A stretch of DNA of 64,000 nt from Adenanthera pavonina. Its lineage: Eukaryota; Streptophyta; Magnoliopsida; Fabales; Fabaceae. The notes beneath the pieces were generated by a model. That model was not told the DNA's origin, searched no databases, and saw only the letters and a program-made list of their open reading frames with translations. The stretch is from assembly GCA_026686845.1 (NCBI GenBank), contig JAIVEN010000001.1, positions 34,154,001-34,218,000 on the forward strand, in the 5' to 3' direction. The position numbers and the translations under genes are program-made. Each line of letters starts with the position of its first letter. Position 1 is the first letter of the stretch. This document shows, one piece after another, positions 1-9,252 of this stretch.

Positions 1-546
1 GTTGTGGGTGGCATGCATCTTGACACATTTTCAACTATTCCTGATAAGTTCCAAATTAAAAAAATTTTACTAGTTGCTATATATTATTCTTCTATGTAAT
101 GCCAACAAATTCTTCTTGTTTGTGTTGAAGAATGGAAATAACACCTTGAAGACTATCAAATGACCAAAATATAGACCACCCGACAAGGATAGCCTAAGTA
201 AGCTCTTATAGTTTTTGTAGTGTTTTGTTACTACTTCCAAGGTATTGGGGAGCGTGTACGTTAGTTGGTGAGTAATATGAGAAGTGAATATGGTTTGTAG
301 CTTCTATAAGCAAGGAGAGGACATCATGTGGGGTTTCAAAAACAACTAAGAAGAGAGGGTAGAACTTGTTTGAAGCTATGCTAATTTGATATTGCATGTA
401 TGTTTGAATGTGTGAACTTGTCTATTTGCACAAGAGTTGCTGTATGCTTATAGCAGTGTTAAGGTGATGATGATGTCTATATTCCAATGAATTATATTGC
501 TCTGCTTATTTTACCTTACTAAATCTGTATTTTTAGATAACCAAAG

Positions 547-1129
547 TGTTGGAGATTATGCCCTAGGCCAATCATTGTATTATGAACATTAAGTTTCATT
601 ATAAAAAAAGAATGTGTTTTTTTTCTTACATTATTACATTGTTTGCATGTTTTGTTTTATAATAATATTCTGGGATAAATTATTTTATCCTAAATATCCC
701 TAGTCAATCATCTTTGTGGGAACAATGATGAATTAAGGCTAGTATGATTTTGATTGATAATTATGTGATAATTATGTATGAAGATACAAATCAAAATCAT
801 AAGCTCTTGTTAAAGAATAGGTGCTGGATTGACCTATCATGCGATAGCTGCATGGATCAAGTTATAAGCATATCTCATATATAATCATGACATTCACAAA
901 AATAGAGGTGCTAGCACACCGTTCAAGTTGGACTCATCATTCATGTGGATACTGGTAGAGGGAGCTGACCAGTCACGTTAGTTCCTGGGCTCTGACAAAA
1001 TGAAAAGAATACCAAGGGACGCACCGGAGGTAAATTCTCTTTCTACATCTCAATCTAAATAAGGTTAACGGATCCATAGGAGGAATTTCTTGATAGTTTT
1101 TTGCTGCGTGTATGCTGAAATTCCCAACA
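547..1129 (+). mobile_element. Solo LTR of a Ty1/copia-like element
   Basis: A 583-bp block begins TGTTGGAGATT and ends TTCCCAACA, and is flanked by the perfect 5-bp duplication CAAAG (542-546 and 1130-1134). No primer-binding site or coding region adjoins it, so it looks like a solo LTR left by recombination between two LTRs. The TG...CA ends and 5-bp duplication are seen. The Copia assignment is from general appearance only. It lies inside CACTA-0. Confidence 0.7.
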
Positions 1130-1449
1130 CAAAGAACTATCAAAGTTGCAACAATTGACATGAGATATATGTGGAAAACGATGGAGAAACATCCTATTGG
1201 GATTTGATTCTATTTTTTTGTTCTTCTAGGCTAAGTTAAACATTGCTTTTTGAATGCTCCATGAATTGTAATTTTTTCAATTTTTTGAGGAAGAAAACAA
1301 ATATGTAAATAGGAGATTCTTTATTAGGAATTGGTGTTGGAATATTACAAAATGAAATTGTAATTTTTTTTGTCCAAATTGAGTTGCTAAAATGTATATA
1401 TAATTTTCAATGTAATTTTTTTCTGTGTGGGTTTTTTTTCAAAAAATAC

Positions 1450-1711
1450 TGACTTTTGTTGGCATTTATTTAAATAAATGACATTTATTTAAATAAATGT
1501 TAACAAAAACCTTTTCAGCTTTTTTTAAAAAAAGGGTGAAAAGTTGGCATTTGTTCTAGAAATGCCAACTAAAGTAGACTTTACTTGGCGTTTATTCCTA
1601 TAAACGCCAACTAAAGTCTCCCCTTTTTATTAGCACTGGAATAGTTGGCATTTCTGAAATACCAATAAAAGCAAAAAATAAGTGCCAACTGTTCCTTTTT
1701 TTGTAGTAGTG
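1450..1711. repeat. Subterminal palindrome array of CACTA-0
   Basis: Successive inverted pairs of the type TTGGCATTT...AAATGCCAA and TTGGCGTTTATT...AATAAACGCCAA lie next to the terminus. In En/Spm elements such subterminal repeats bind the TNPA protein. Here the core is GGCATTT/GGCGTTT, unlike the GGCGGTTAT core in CACTA-B and CACTA-C. Confidence 0.7.
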
Positions 1712-1863
1712 ATATTAGTGATACAATATTTATGTAAATATGCATTACATTAGTAAACATACTTAATTAAAGAGATGATTGCTTGTCTCAAAATTGTTAT
1801 TGTAAGTGTGTTTGATAATTACTTCATTTGCAGCTCCTTCATCTCACATTTTGTTTGAAGTTG
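1712..1863 (+). pseudogene. Copia-1 leader and first gag codons
   Basis: The last bases before Gypsy-1 read FEV in the frame that resumes after Gypsy-1 as SNKITFDGTNHAEW, a common start for Copia gag proteins. So 1859-1863 is the 5' TSD copy and lies within gag. The gag start codon and the tRNA primer site are not evident. Confidence 0.55.
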
Positions 1864-2836
1864 TGATAGAGTAAGGGTTAGGCGTTTGTTTCAAAGAGGA
1901 GCATGGAGACATGGAGAGCTTGATCAAGGTGTTGAACAAGAACATGGAAAGCAATTTTGGGAGTCCAAAGATCCATTGCAAGGCATAGATGATCCAGCCC
2001 AAGAAGTCCAAATAGCATGATTATGTTTTCTTTCTTGCAAGTTACAGATCCAAGCCTAAAGAGAGCCCACTTAGAGGAGATTACTTAAGTGATCATGTGC
2101 CACTTATGTGTTCAACTAAAAATGAATCTTCTTTATTCTATTTTATTTAGAATTTTCATTTTTTGTTATTAAATTTTTAGAAATAAGGCATATGGTCAAA
2201 GATTGTCTTGGATATTAAGTTTTGATTGTTTCATAATTTTTTAAAGATTATGTTCTAGAGTTTTCTTTACCTTTTCAGCAAAAAGGTGCCACCTTTAGGA
2301 GTGATTTGTAAGAATATTTTGTTTCCTTTTTTTAGTTAGATTGTGGCATCTCCTTTAGGATTAGATATGATTATTTTCTTTATGTTTATTGTAATTTTCA
2401 TTTTTTTTATTTTAGCCTAGGGTTTTAGTTACCTTATTTCTTTATATAAGGAGCCACCTATGTATTTATAGACAGATTAATGAGAATGAAATTTTTAGAA
2501 CTTATGTTCTTTTCTTGTGAGTTTTTCTCTTATATCCCTTGTATTCTTGAGAGAATTCTTAGACTTATCAAAGGAGTGATTTTCCTTTATGGCATCTCAA
2601 AGCTAGGGTTCTAAGAGACTGGTTCTCTTAGGGTCTTACCCCATTAACTAACATATCTTTCTTATTTTCTTGTTATTTTCGTGCATTATTTTCTTCTTAA
2701 TTTTCAGATTCACATATCTCCTCTCCTCATGCTTTCTTTGCTGTTCGTGTATCCTTATTTGATTCTAGCACGATCCATGGTTCATTCTAAGTCATTGAAG
2801 GTTCAATCGGACGAGTTTCGTTTGGGTCTTTCATTA
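1864..2836 (+). repeat. Gypsy-1 5' LTR
   Basis: The 973-bp LTR begins TGATAGAGTAAGG and matches 6149-7117 with scattered substitutions and few indels. It ends TCATTA where the 3' copy ends TCATCA, so one end base has mutated. A TATA-like box (TTTATATAAG) at 2441-2450 precedes the likely transcription start. Confidence 0.85.
2441..2450 (+). promoter_or_regulatory. TATA-like box in Gypsy-1 5' LTR
   Basis: TTTATATAAG, followed by GGAGCCACC, occurs in both LTRs (the second at about 6720-6730). It lies about 390 bp before the LTR end, as expected for the U3 promoter. Confidence 0.5.
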
Positions 2837-2838
2837 TT

Positions 2839-2850
2839 TGGTATCAGAGC
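2839..2850 (+). promoter_or_regulatory. Primer-binding site of Gypsy-1
   Basis: TGGTATCAGAGC is the usual plant site complementary to the 3' end of initiator methionine tRNA. It starts two bases after the 5' LTR. Confidence 0.85.
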
Positions 2851-4069
2851 TTTGGTTTGCTAGCTTCAAAGTTTGTCCTTTCTTTTCTATTTCGTCCATC
2901 TCTTTCTTGTTTCAGATCTATCCCTTATCGTTCTTTGTGGCTTTTCCATCAATTTCTTTTCTTACCATCTTGTTTCTTCCTTTTTGTGACTTGTTCATCT
3001 TTTCTTCTTTGTTTCCTACTTTTGTTTGTATTGTCCAGATAAAATTCTCAAAATAAAAAAAAAAATAAATTTATTTATTTTTTTTTGTTAGTGTTATATC
3101 CTGTGTGAGTGTTACCTAGAAAATTGAAAAAAAAAGGAAAAATTCGTGAACAAAAAAAAAACTTGAGTGGCTGCTGCAAAAAAAAAAAAACAATAGTGAC
3201 AGCCCAAAAAAAACCAAAAAAAAAAAGGAAAAAAAAAAGAAAAGTCAGAATTGTTCTTGTGTATTGATTTCTTTCTTAATCAATTTAGTTTCCTATTTTG
3301 AATGATTGTAATGCAAGTTGAAGAAAATTGCCTATTTTGAGGTTCTTGGCCTCCAAGTCACAAAAAGCTTCCTAATTACTCAAACTTGGATGGTAAGATT
3401 ATGATTTTTTGCAACTTTCCAAATTTTTTTAGATTCTAGTTTCCTAATCTTGTCATATCATTTCTTTCCTAATTTCTCTGTGTTGAATCATTGGTTTCCT
3501 ATTTTCTTCCTTGATTCTATTTTCCTATTTTCTTCCTTTCTTAGTTTCCTAATTTGTTGCTTGTGTCTATTGTCCAGATTTTGTGCTTTTCTTTCCTTCT
3601 ATAATTGTCATGTCACTTTCCCAAATTCATTCGTAGCATTTGCCTTCCTTTTCTTTCCATAAAAACATGCTGTACATATAAACTTTCTATTGGATAATAT
3701 TTGTGCACCTTTTTCCCTTCTTGAATACCATATTACATGCTCTTAGTGATCAAAATTCCTGCACATTATCCTTCTTGATTGTTGGTCCAAAATTTGATTC
3801 TTTGAGGACTTTGGATTTTGGAACTTTAGTTTTGTGATTGCCACTTCATACATGCTTCTTCTTTTGACTTGTTGGAATTTGATTAAGAACACTATAGGGA
3901 GCAAGTTGAGTGGTAAAAGGCAAGAGTGTTTTACATTATTGAAAAAGCCAATCTTTTTGTGTGAAATACGAGTGCTAATAAATTTTTTGAGTGGAAACAT
4001 GTGAAAGTGTGATTTGTGAGGTCCATACTTCTTTCCTCTTTGTTTTCACTAACATTTCAAGATATAAGC
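2851..4069 (+). other. Gypsy-1 leader, pyrimidine-rich then A-rich
   Basis: Bases 2870-3050 are very T/C-rich. Bases 3050-3240 are poly-A interrupted by short spacers and would read as lysine-rich junk. Bases 3260-4069 are T-rich with no convincing coding sequence. Short open frames here are composition artefacts. This fits an unusually long untranslated leader. Confidence 0.6.
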
Positions 4070-4490
4070 ATGGCTGGTAGACAATCTGATATTAAGGACT
4101 TTCAACGATCAAATCAAGGAAGTGAATACAAAATTGGATCGCCTGGATTTTCCATCTAAAACTAAAGCAAGGCGTAATTCAAAGGTTTCTACTCACATGA
4201 ATGTTCTTAGCAACATCAAATCAAAGATCCCATTGTTCTATGGTGAGAAAGATCTTAGTGTTTACTTAGAGTGGGAAAGAAAAGTTGAACAAGCTTTTGC
4301 ATGTTGCAACTATTCCGAGCTAGAAAAGATGCAATGTGTATACCTTAGATTTAGTAAAAAGGTTGCTGCTTAGTGGAAATGGATGGAGTGCCGACGCACT
4401 ATTAAGGGAGAGCTTTCTATTTCAACATGGAGTGAGATGAAAATGATCATGAGAAAAAAGTTTGCATCGTCTCATTTGCATGAGCACCCT
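4070..4490 (+). pseudogene. Gypsy-1 gag (retrotransposon gag domain, broken)
   Basis: The ATG at 4070 opens a frame reading MAGRQSDIKD that is soon lost by a frameshift. From 4122 another frame carries the classic plant Gypsy gag signature: a proline-phenylalanine/tyrosine-glycine stretch, then YLEWERKVEQAFACCNYSE, then the W...M region (STWSEMKMIMRKKF). A TAG at 4371-4373 falls where relatives have a bulky hydrophobic residue; the frame continues past it. The nucleocapsid zinc knuckle is absent. The family match is recognisable and the copy is not functional as read. Confidence 0.75.
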
Positions 4491-4988
4491 CCCGGAGCCA
4501 AGATTGTTGATGAACATTGCAAAGATGTTCAAGTTCTTTTGGCTCAAGATTCATGCAATTCCCTCTTGGGGAAAGAAGATCATGTGGAAGGTATGTCTTA
4601 TTCTCAAACCTCTAATGATGATATCTCTTGTGTTAGCATAGATGATTTTGAGAATCCTAATGAATTTAATGATGTTGATTGTGTTAATGGGATTGATAAT
4701 AATATTTTGCTAAATCTAAAGGAGAAAATTGTGCTAGGCATTAATGAGATGGATAACTTTGATTATTCTAGTTGTGCTTCTAGTGTGCAAATTGAAAATA
4801 ATGTTGTAGCACAATTGCAAAATGAATTTCATGATGTTGCTTGTTCTTATGAGCAAAATTATCATTGTTTGCATCCTTTAGTGGAGAATCATGATTCATA
4901 TGTTGTTAATAATTCTTTGGATAGTAGTATACTAATTCCTAGTAGTGCTGATGATATTATTTCATTGGAAATTGGTTCATATGATTGA
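4383..4988 (+). CDS. Gypsy-1 acidic ORF following gag, unrecognised
   Basis: This frame continues directly from gag after its TAG. After the RKKF segment it becomes an acidic, asparagine- and serine-rich sequence of about 165 residues with many short D/N runs (for example DDISCVSIDDFENPNEFNDV). No retroviral protease, zinc finger or other motif is visible. It occupies the place where protease and reverse transcriptase would be. Its last 44 bases overlap the next ORF in another frame. It may be sequence acquired or evolved within this non-autonomous family, or decayed coding DNA kept open by AT-rich composition. Which of these it is, I cannot tell. Confidence 0.4.
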   Translation: MECRRTIKGELSISTWSEMKMIMRKKFASSHLHEHPPGAKIVDEHCKDVQVLLAQDSCNSLLGKEDHVEGMSYSQTSNDDISCVSIDDFENPNEFNDVDCVNGIDNNILLNLKEKIVLGINEMDNFDYSSCASSVQIENNVVAQLQNEFHDVACSYEQNYHCLHPLVENHDSYVVNNSLDSSILIPSSADDIISLEIGSYD

Positions 4989-5844
4989 TTACATTGATGA
5001 GATTGTGCATGTTGACATGGTGATTGGAAATTTTGATTGTGATGTTAATTTGATTGGACATGATAGCAATAGTTCTTTTGTATTAAAGACAACCCATGAA
5101 TCATTGCCATGTAATCATTTGTGTAAAAGTCATGAAAACTTGAAGAGTGAGCTAGAGTGGAAGAATAAGAGTAATAAGAGAGGAAATGTCCAGAAAATTG
5201 TTGTGAGTGGAAAAAGAGTGCATGAAAACAAGATTGAGAGAAGAGTGAAAAAGAGAAAGAAAAAGAGGAAAAAGAGAAAAGAAAAAGAGAGTTTGAGGAA
5301 GAATGAGAGTGAAAGTGAGCTTGAAGTAGTTTGTACAAAACTCCTTCCTTCTTCACCTCATCTTTCTTATGTGTCTTCATTTTATTTTCTTCTTCCTTCT
5401 TATTATGTTTCGGGTTTCTTTGAATTATGTCACCTATCTTTGTTGCATGAGTCCATATTGCATGAGTCCCTTGTGAAAGAGATGCATTGTGATAATTTAG
5501 TGTCATATTCACCCATTGTTGCTTCATCTTTTATTCCAATTCATGGTCATTGTGTTTTGTTTCCTTTAGTTATTTCTTCTCCATCATTGCCCTATCATTG
5601 TACATCATTTTTATGTGTCAAATCTATCCAGATTTTGAATTCAATGAATTATATCCAAATCTATCTAGATTTCTTTCTATATGATCATTGTACCACCTTA
5701 GTCCCTTTTGAGTCTTTTCGGGTCATATTGTGTCCTAAATCCATCCTTCACATTTTCCTAATGCTTTGGTTCCATTTAAGTCTTCTTCTTGTATCGAGTT
5801 TGTTTCTAGCTATTTGCTACAGGTTATTGGTGTATTTGGTGTGA
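4945..5844 (+). CDS. Gypsy-1 second ORF: basic segment plus hydrophobic C-terminal half
   Basis: This 299-codon frame overlaps the previous ORF. Residues about 60-125 are highly basic, with a lysine/arginine block (RRVKKRKKKRKKRKEKE) that resembles a nuclear localisation signal or simple purine repeat. The C-terminal half is rich in L, F, S and Y, with hydrophobic stretches near the end (FLMLWFHLSLLLVSSLFLAI) that could span a membrane. I recognise no family. A real start codon is uncertain because the first in-frame ATG lies within the upstream ORF. It may be a genuine accessory protein of a non-autonomous retroelement family; comparison of other copies is needed to know. Confidence 0.4.
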   Translation: MLMILFHWKLVHMIDYIDEIVHVDMVIGNFDCDVNLIGHDSNSSFVLKTTHESLPCNHLCKSHENLKSELEWKNKSNKRGNVQKIVVSGKRVHENKIERRVKKRKKKRKKRKEKESLRKNESESELEVVCTKLLPSSPHLSYVSSFYFLLPSYYVSGFFELCHLSLLHESILHESLVKEMHCDNLVSYSPIVASSFIPIHGHCVLFPLVISSPSLPYHCTSFLCVKSIQILNSMNYIQIYLDFFLYDHCTTLVPFESFRVILCPKSILHIFLMLWFHLSLLLVSSLFLAICYRLLVYLV

Positions 5845-5879
5845 AGAAAAGTTCAATTTCTTATCTACCAAAGCTTCAA

Positions 5880-6148
5880 CATAAGTCACATGTTCGAAAT
5901 AATGGTTGAAAGATTTTTGATCTTGGAGATTGGTTGCAAAAGCTTAGGAGAATATTTAAAACAAATTTACAGCCAAAGGAGAACAATGTCATTCAAGTTT
6001 ATGAGAGGATGATCAAAGCCATAGTGCATCAATTTAGTTTGAAAGGTAAGTACCCTCCATATGATCTCTTTGATACAATTAATATTTCCCTTTCCTTCCA
6101 TGTAGATTATGGAGATTCGAGGACAAATCCTTTCGAAGAGGGAGGGAA
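5880..6148 (+). pseudogene. C-terminal remnant of Gypsy pol
   Basis: The segment ending DSRTNPFEEGGND just before the polypurine tract resembles the extreme C-terminus of plant Gypsy polyproteins, which commonly ends in a similar (D)SRTNPF-EG motif after an integrase chromodomain-like tail. Everything upstream in pol is missing. The frame runs open through the polypurine tract into the 3' LTR. Confidence 0.5.
6134..6148 (+). promoter_or_regulatory. Polypurine tract of Gypsy-1
   Basis: CGAAGAGGGAGGGAA lies immediately before the 3' LTR start TGATAGAG, as required for plus-strand priming. Confidence 0.8.
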
Positions 6149-7117
6149 TGATAGAGTAAGGGTTAGGCGTTTGTTTCAAAGAGGAGCATGGAGACATGGA
6201 GAGCTTGATCAAGGTGTTGAACAAGAACATGGAAAGCAATTTTGGGAGTCCAAAGATCCATTGCAAGGCATAGATGATCCAGCCCAAGAAGTCCAAATAG
6301 CATGATTATGTTTTCTTCCTTGCAAGTTACAGATCCAAGCCCAAAGAGAGCCCACTTAGAGGAGATTACTTAAGTGATCATGTGCCACTCATGTGATCAA
6401 CTAAAAATGAATCTTCTTTATTCTATTTTATTTAGAATTTTCATTTTTTGTTATTAAATTTTCAGAAATATGGCATATGTCGAAGATTGTCTTGGATATT
6501 AAGTTTTGATTGTTTCCTAATTTTTTAAAGATTATGTTCTAGAATTTTCTTTACCTTTCAGTAAAAAGGTGCCACCTTTAGGAGTGATTTGTAAGAATAT
6601 TTTGTTTCCTTTTTTTAGTTAGATTGTGGCATCTCCTTTAGGATTAGATATGATTATATTCTTTATTTTTATTGTAATTTTTGTTTTTTATTTTAGCCTA
6701 GGGTTTTGGTGGCCTTATTTCTTTATATAAGGAGCCACCTATGTATTTATAGACAGATTAATGAGAATGAATTTTTTAGAACTTATGTTCTTTTCTTATG
6801 AGTTTTTCTCTTGTATCCCTTGTGTTCTTGAGAGAATTCTTAGACTTATCAAAGGGGTGGTTTTCCTTTATGGCATCCCAAGGCTAGGGTTCTAAGAGAC
6901 TGGTTCTCTTAGGGTCTTACCCCATTAACTAACATATCTTTCTTATTTTCTTGTTATTTTCGTGCATTATTTTCTTCTTAATTTTCAGATTCACATATCT
7001 CCTCTCCTCGTGCTTTCTTTGCTGTTCGTGTATCCTTATTTGATTCTAGCACGATCCATGGTTCATTCTAAGTCATTGAAGGTTCAATTGAACGAGTTTC
7101 ATTTGGGTCTTTCATCA
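6149..7117 (+). repeat. Gypsy-1 3' LTR
   Basis: The 969-bp partner of 1864-2836 starts TGATAGAG and ends TCATCA, followed by the TSD copy AGTTA at 7118-7122. The two LTRs agree over long stretches, so insertion was much more recent than that of Copia-1. Confidence 0.85.
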
Positions 7118-7202
7118 AGTTAGCAATAAGATCACTTTTGATGGCACAAATCATGCTGAGTGGAAGGAACATATTCTCCTTGATCTTGGCTATATTGAAC
7201 TT
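7118..7202 (+). pseudogene. Copia-1 gag fragment between Gypsy-1 and CACTA-A
   Basis: The open stretch reads SNKITFDGTNHAEWKEHILL then DLGYIEL, typical of Copia gag N-termini. It continues after CACTA-A at 19306 as LDYALRIKEPLVPKEDD. The last three bases (CTT) are the left TSD copy of CACTA-A. Confidence 0.75.
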
Positions 7203-7335
7203 CACTACATCAAAAATAGTTTTTCTTAACACCTAATAGTTGGTGTTTATAGGAAAAAGGCCAAAAAAAAATAGATCGAGGCTTTTCTTGGTGGTTATTT
7301 ATATAACCGCTAACAAAAGTCTTGACAGGCTTTTG

Positions 7336-9197
7336 TGTTGAATCAAGAGTTTTGATGATTCCAAACCAACACTCAAGAGCTCGGATTGAAGATATCAAAG
7401 GAGATCAAAGTTGTTTCAAGTAAAGATTTTCTGAGTATTTGCTGTTAGATCTTTTGTAGGATCTTTAGTTTTAGTTGTGATTGGGTAAAAGATTTTGATT
7501 TGAGAAAAAGATGTTTTCAAACCTTGATTTTGTGTTAAATCTTGACTTATTTGAAAAATACCCACAAACAGACGAAGTTTGAAAGTTTAAACTTAACTGT
7601 CAAGTTGGAAATTCGAACTTTGCTTTAGGAAATTCGAATTTCGAGCTAAAACTGAATAAGTCTGAAGAGATGGCTCTCTGTCAGACAAATTTTGGTTGTT
7701 CAAAATTCAAATTTTCATACAAATCTGAAAGAAGTCTTTTTGGTAACAGACGAACTTCACACTTTCAAAAGTCGAATTTCAAGTAAAATGAAGTTTGTGA
7801 AAACCAAAGAAATTCGTCTGAAACTATGATAAAGTGCATCTGAAATCAAAAGAAATTGAGTTTGATAAATGCTCTCTGACAAACAAATTTTGGCTTCCCA
7901 ACATTCGAATTTTCATCTAAGTCTGAAAGAAGTTTCCTTGAAACAGACGAACTTTGGATCTTCAAAATTCGAATTTCAGACAAAACAAAACTTGAGAAAA
8001 TAGAAGAAATTTGTCTGAAACCATGTTAAAGTTCATCTGAGATTAAGAATGATTTAAGTTTCAAAACTTCTCTCTGACAGACGAACTTTGAACATTAGAG
8101 TTCAAATTTTAGAAGCTAAGTGCTTGAGTCTGTTGAAGTGAAACATTGACATACGAATGATAAGAACTTACAATATTCGAATGATGAAGTTAGTCTGAAA
8201 AGAGTCTCTCTGACAGACGAACTTCACTCTTCAACATTCGAATTTCGAAGAAAGTGAACTACTGTGCCTCCTTTTCACGTACTGGGAACAGCCGAATTAT
8301 GGGCTTCCAAAATTCAAATTTCGAGGGCACTGTAGCAAATTGAAAACACTGTTCACACTTAACAGAAAAGCTTTCTTCTTGAAAATTCGTATGTCACATT
8401 ATGAAAATGTTCTGTAAGTTTCAAAATTCAAATTTCACTTCATGGACAGACGAACTTTAGTATTTCAACGTTGGAAGCTTTAACCTTCGGTTCCTTCGAA
8501 ATTCATCTATTGACCAACCAAAATTCGAATTTCAGTATGTCAGAAGCATTAAATGTGGTTGGTTAACAGATAGTTTTTCAGAGTAACCGTTGGATAACTT
8601 CTCCAACGGATAGATAAAGTCTCTAACGGACATTTGAGACCTAAATCTATAAATACAACAACATTTGAAGTTGTGGGTAACGAATCAAACTTGTATATAC
8701 CGAATTTCTGCTGAATCTTCTTCTCAAAAGCTTTTACCCTCTCAACTTCAATATCTGTACTTTAACCTTCATATCTACTCTATTCAAGAGAGTTATATCT
8801 TTGTAAACAATCTACTCTTCATCTGGAAGATAGATTTACTTGTGAGGGGAAATCACAAGGGGATTGGGAAGCACATTGTGAAAGTGCTTAGAGTGTTTGA
8901 GAGAGCTCCAGAAACAAAGCATACTCGTGTACTGTGGCATTAGCAAGAAGCCCGTTGAATTCTTGCTGTCTAGTGGATAAATCTCAAGAGTTGTCTTGGG
9001 GACTGGACGTAGGTCAAGTGGATAGACCGAACCAGGATAAATCCCTGAGTTTTCTTCTCCTTATCTTTACTCTTTAGCTTGCTCTGTTTTATACGTTGCT
9101 TCCCTTACACTGTGCTATCTTCACCCATTTCATTTTGTGCAGAGAAATTTCAATCTTCCCAATTCACCCCCCTCTTGGGAAGTCAGCCTTGCTAACA
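7336..9197 (+). repeat. SIRE-A 5' LTR
   Basis: The 1862-bp LTR starts TGTTGAATCAAG and ends CTTGCTAACA. In the first 100 bases it differs from the 3' LTR at three positions, all transitions. Between about 7560 and 8540 it contains many copies of CAGACGAA and TTCGAATTT motifs. A TATA box (CTATAAATAC) is at about 8648-8657. Confidence 0.9.
8648..8657 (+). promoter_or_regulatory. TATA box of SIRE-A 5' LTR
   Basis: CTATAAATAC occurs in an otherwise conserved block about 540 bp before the LTR end. It is repeated at about 17816-17825 in the 3' LTR, and SIRE-B has a similar CTATAAATAT at about 22264. Confidence 0.6.
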
Positions 9198-9199
9198 AG

Positions 9200-9211
9200 T
9201 GGTATCAGAGC
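9200..9211 (+). promoter_or_regulatory. Primer-binding site of SIRE-A
   Basis: TGGTATCAGAGC, two bases after the LTR end, is complementary to the 3' end of initiator methionine tRNA. Confidence 0.9.
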
Positions 9212-9252
9212 CCGGATCCCCATTCAAAGGATTTTACAGTCCGGGAACAAAG

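Larger units (their letters stand above)
1..1711. mobile_element. CACTA-0, right-hand part of a CACTA transposon
   Basis: The right end is seen directly: palindromic subterminal repeats at about 1450-1660 lead to a terminal TAGTAGTG at 1704-1711, the complement of the CACTACTAC start typical of En/Spm elements. The three bases after it (ATA) would be one TSD copy. No matching CACTA start is found to the left, so the other end is outside the window or lost. The next bases read into the leader of Copia-1, so this element probably sits there. No transposase is recognisable. Bases 1-546 and 1135-1449 hold nothing I can identify. Confidence 0.65.
1864..7117 (+). mobile_element. Gypsy-1, Ty3/gypsy LTR element lacking most of pol
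   Basis: Two near-identical LTRs (1864-2836 and 6149-7117) flank an internal region with a primer-binding site for initiator methionine tRNA at 2839-2850 and a polypurine tract at 6134-6148. The flanks AGTTG (1859-1863) and AGTTA (7118-7122) are a 5-bp TSD with one change. The internal part encodes a gag fragment, then two unusual reading frames, then a short C-terminal pol remnant. No protease, reverse transcriptase, RNase H or integrase core is present. It is therefore a non-autonomous element that must have used proteins from a relative. It sits in Copia-1 gag. Confidence 0.85.

Noticed and set aside
2681..3662. Short open frames rich in F, L and S in the Gypsy-1 leader
   Set aside because: They are produced by T-rich low-complexity sequence and have no family features.
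5045..5527. 160-codon frame on the minus strand opposite the basic ORF
   Set aside because: It mirrors the purine-rich lysine block of the plus-strand frame and has only serine/phenylalanine simple sequence.
6046..6105. Possible intron GTAAGT...TGTAG near the 3' end of Gypsy-1
   Set aside because: The 60-bp stretch reads as ordinary Gypsy pol C-terminus in frame, and 60 bp is shorter than usual for plant introns.
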